Below are positions 7,236 to 8,123 of a DNA stretch of 8,123 nt, piece by piece. The DNA lies in contig JAIEPI010000207.1 of the NCBI GenBank assembly GCA_019749855.1, forward strand, positions 1-8,123, in the 5' to 3' direction. Position 1 is the first letter of the stretch. Each line of letters begins with the position of its first letter. The notes below the pieces were generated by a model. That model saw only the letters and a program-made list of their open reading frames with translations, made no database searches and was not told the DNA's origin. A program made the position numbers and the translations under genes. Source of the DNA: Rickettsiales bacterium (GTDB lineage: Bacteria; Pseudomonadota; Alphaproteobacteria; Rickettsiales; UBA998).

Positions 7236-7271
7236 AAAAAACATCCGGCGTGGCCTACGGCGAATTTTTTT
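7236..7271 (+). terminator. Weak candidate terminator after the 381-aa gene
   Basis: An A-run (7236-7241) can pair with a T-run (7265-7271), with CCG (7245-7247) and CGG (7258-7260) pairing inside and mismatched bases between. The stem is imperfect. An exact AT dyad, AATTTTTT-TG-AAAAAATT, directly overlaps its end at 7263-7280. The position just after the stop suits a terminator, but the folding is not strong. Confidence 0.35.
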
Positions 7272-7309
7272 GAAAAAATTAATTTAGTCATAAATTGTTC
7301 ATATATTAG

Positions 7310-7318
7310 TGCTATAAT
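7310..7318 (+). promoter_or_regulatory. Extended -10 promoter of the 143-aa gene
   Basis: TGCTATAAT is a perfect extended -10 element (TGnTATAAT). No good -35 lies at 17 bases, as expected for extended -10 promoters. Transcription would begin near 7325, about 24 bases before the ATG. The CATAAATT motif shared with the preceding gene ends about 16 bases upstream. Confidence 0.65.
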
Positions 7319-7348
7319 GTTTAAAGTACATTAATCAAGGAGTGCGAC

Positions 7349-7780
7349 ATGACTGAAGTACATTTGAACGGCTTAGACAATGTGAACCCTCCTCTGAGTC
7401 GGTATGAGCAGGCTTCAATTGTGCCTTATCTGCGCGGGGCAGTGGGGGCCGCCGCTGGAAATGCGGCCACTGTAACCGTCCATAATGCAGGTCAGTTGAT
7501 AGAGCAATATCGCCAGAACCGTGACCAATTTCTGCAAAGCCCTCCGTCGATCGATGCTAGCATCGACGGCCGGCCCGGTGTGATTACTCCAGGTAGCGAT
7601 TTTGAGCGAGGATATCACAGCTACGTCACGAGCGGCGGTGTGATGGCTGAGGTTGCTCGAATACGTGGCGAGGCAGCTTGGCTAAGACCTGAACAGCCGC
7701 AAGGTGTGGATGGTGAGGTGGGATCGCCGTCTGGTGTACGCACACCGCGTCCGCCTTCACCGGTGTTAGATCTCAACTAA
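7349..7780 (+). CDS. Small uncharacterised protein with a proline-rich C-terminus
   Basis: I do not recognise this 143-residue protein. Translation evidence is good: AAGGAG (7337-7342) sits six bases before ATG 7349, behind a perfect extended -10 promoter. The N-terminal half has an Ala/Gly-rich segment (LRGAVGAAAGNAATVTVHNAG, about 28-48) too short and polar to be a clear membrane helix, then a polar helix (QLIEQYRQNRDQFLQ, 49-63). A tandem SID-A-SID repeat (67-73) is encoded by a DNA palindrome. After residue 110 it is probably disordered, ending PRPPSPVLDLN. There is no signal peptide. Its neighbour upstream also ends in a proline-rich tail and shares an upstream motif, so the two may belong to one regulon; any joint function is inference. 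No intrinsic terminator is evident before yebC. Confidence 0.72.
   Translation: MTEVHLNGLDNVNPPLSRYEQASIVPYLRGAVGAAAGNAATVTVHNAGQLIEQYRQNRDQFLQSPPSIDASIDGRPGVITPGSDFERGYHSYVTSGGVMAEVARIRGEAAWLRPEQPQGVDGEVGSPSGVRTPRPPSPVLDLN
7440..7472. repeat. Imperfect inverted repeat inside the 143-aa gene
   Basis: CAGTGG...CCGC on the left (with three extra G bases) pairs with GCGGCCACTG on the right, giving ten base pairs around a ten-base loop. It lies within codons for the Ala/Gly-rich segment and lacks a T-run, so it is unlikely to be a terminator. It could fold in the mRNA. Confidence 0.4.
7544..7569. repeat. Nested palindromes inside the 143-aa gene
   Basis: CCGTCGAT (7544-7551) and ATCGACGG (7562-7569) are perfect eight-base arms around ten bases. 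An alternative register gives an exact 16-base palindrome, TCGATGCTAGCATCGA (7551-7566). The DNA encodes the SIDASID amino-acid repeat, so the dyad and the peptide repeat have one cause. No T-run follows. Confidence 0.55.
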
Positions 7781-7806
7781 TCCCTTCTGCCGCCTAATAA
7801 GCGCAC

Positions 7807-7836
7807 TTGCCTGCGGTGAGATCCCCATGCTATAGC
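7807..7836 (+). promoter_or_regulatory. Probable promoter of yebC
   Basis: TTGCCT (7807-7812) and TATAGC (7831-7836) are 18 bases apart. The -10 is preceded by TGC, giving an extended -10 like that of the preceding gene. Transcription would begin near 7843, about 22 bases before the yebC ATG. This suggests yebC is transcribed independently of the accessory genes. Confidence 0.5.
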
Positions 7837-7864
7837 CTAGTAAACCGAGCGTTACGGGCATTTC

Positions 7865-8123
7865 ATGGCAGGTCATTCACAGTTTAAAAATATCATGCAT
7901 CGTAAGGGGGCGCAGGATAAAAAGCGCTCCAAGCTCTTCACCAAGCTTATTCGTGAGATCACTGTCTCGGCAAAAGCCGGTTTACCGGATCCAGCGGCCA
8001 ATCCAAGGTTGCGCTCGGCTATTCAGGCGGCGCGTGTGGAAAATATGCCGCGCGACAAGATCGAGGGTGCCATCAAAAAGGCCACCGGCGAAGCGGGCGG
8101 CGATAACTATGACGAAGTGCGTT
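7865..8123 (+). CDS. yebC: YebC/PmpR (TACO1) family protein, 5' part
   Basis: The first 86 codons of a YebC-family gene run off the right edge; the full family length is about 240-250 residues. The N-terminus MAGHSQFKNIMHRKGAQDKKRSKLFTKL is the family hallmark, in the form usual in alphaproteobacteria. It is followed by REITVSAKAGLPDPAANPRLRSAIQAARVENMPRDKIEGAIKKATGE, the conserved first domain. These cytoplasmic proteins were long labelled transcriptional regulators. Their mitochondrial relative TACO1 acts in translation, and a ribosome role is now favoured for bacterial members. In many proteobacteria the gene stands before ruvC/ruvA/ruvB, which cannot be checked here. ATG 7865 is the clear start, although only a short GGG lies upstream as a ribosome site. 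Confidence 0.95.
   Translation, partial: MAGHSQFKNIMHRKGAQDKKRSKLFTKLIREITVSAKAGLPDPAANPRLRSAIQAARVENMPRDKIEGAIKKATGEAGGDNYDEVR

Noticed and set aside
7781..7864. Terminator between the 143-aa gene and yebC
   Set aside because: Only four-base GC stems (CGCA/TGCG) without a T-tract are visible.
1..8123. CRISPR array, tRNA, rRNA or insertion sequence
   Set aside because: I saw no regularly spaced repeats, cloverleaf sequence, rRNA segment, transposase or terminal inverted repeats with target duplications.

Overview
The window most likely comes from an alphaproteobacterium. The start of YebC (MAGHSQFKNIMHRKG), the N-terminal RRAFALGSLQ segment of PBP2 and the mreC-mreD-mrdA gene order all fit that class. 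Coding DNA is of moderate GC and the intergenic spacers are clearly AT-rich. I cannot name a genus. A host-associated lineage is possible because of the two unrecognised proteins on the right, but that is inference only.

Left part (1-2528, minus strand): an elongation-type cell wall cluster. It reads mreC (GTG start), then mreD one base later, then mrdA encoding PBP2, whose C-terminal end runs off the left edge. mreB, the usual partner just upstream of mreC, is absent. A 271-base spacer and then a phosphohexomutase gene sit there instead.

Middle part (2800-5964): a divergent sugar-nucleotide pair. On the minus strand is an AlgC/ManB-type phosphomannomutase/phosphoglucomutase. On the plus strand is a bifunctional mannose-6-phosphate isomerase/mannose-1-phosphate guanylyltransferase (manC/algA type). 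Together they would convert fructose-6-P through Man-6-P and Man-1-P to GDP-mannose for surface polysaccharide. Both have good sigma70-like promoters in the 230-base spacer between them. As given, manC is broken by a frameshift near 5277, between its catalytic regions, and both halves are otherwise well conserved. A strong intrinsic terminator follows it.

Right part (6012-7780): two plus-strand genes for soluble proteins that I do not recognise by name, each with its own promoter region. The first (about 380 aa) has a motif pattern resembling the ChaN/TraB/TIKI/EreA fold, followed by a long polar, proline-ending tail. The second (143 aa) is small, also ends in a proline-rich tail, and carries two large dyad symmetries inside its coding sequence. 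A CATAAATTnTnCA motif occurs upstream of both genes. They look like an accessory insertion between housekeeping genes.

Right edge (7865-8123): the 5' part of yebC, with a plausible extended -10 promoter.
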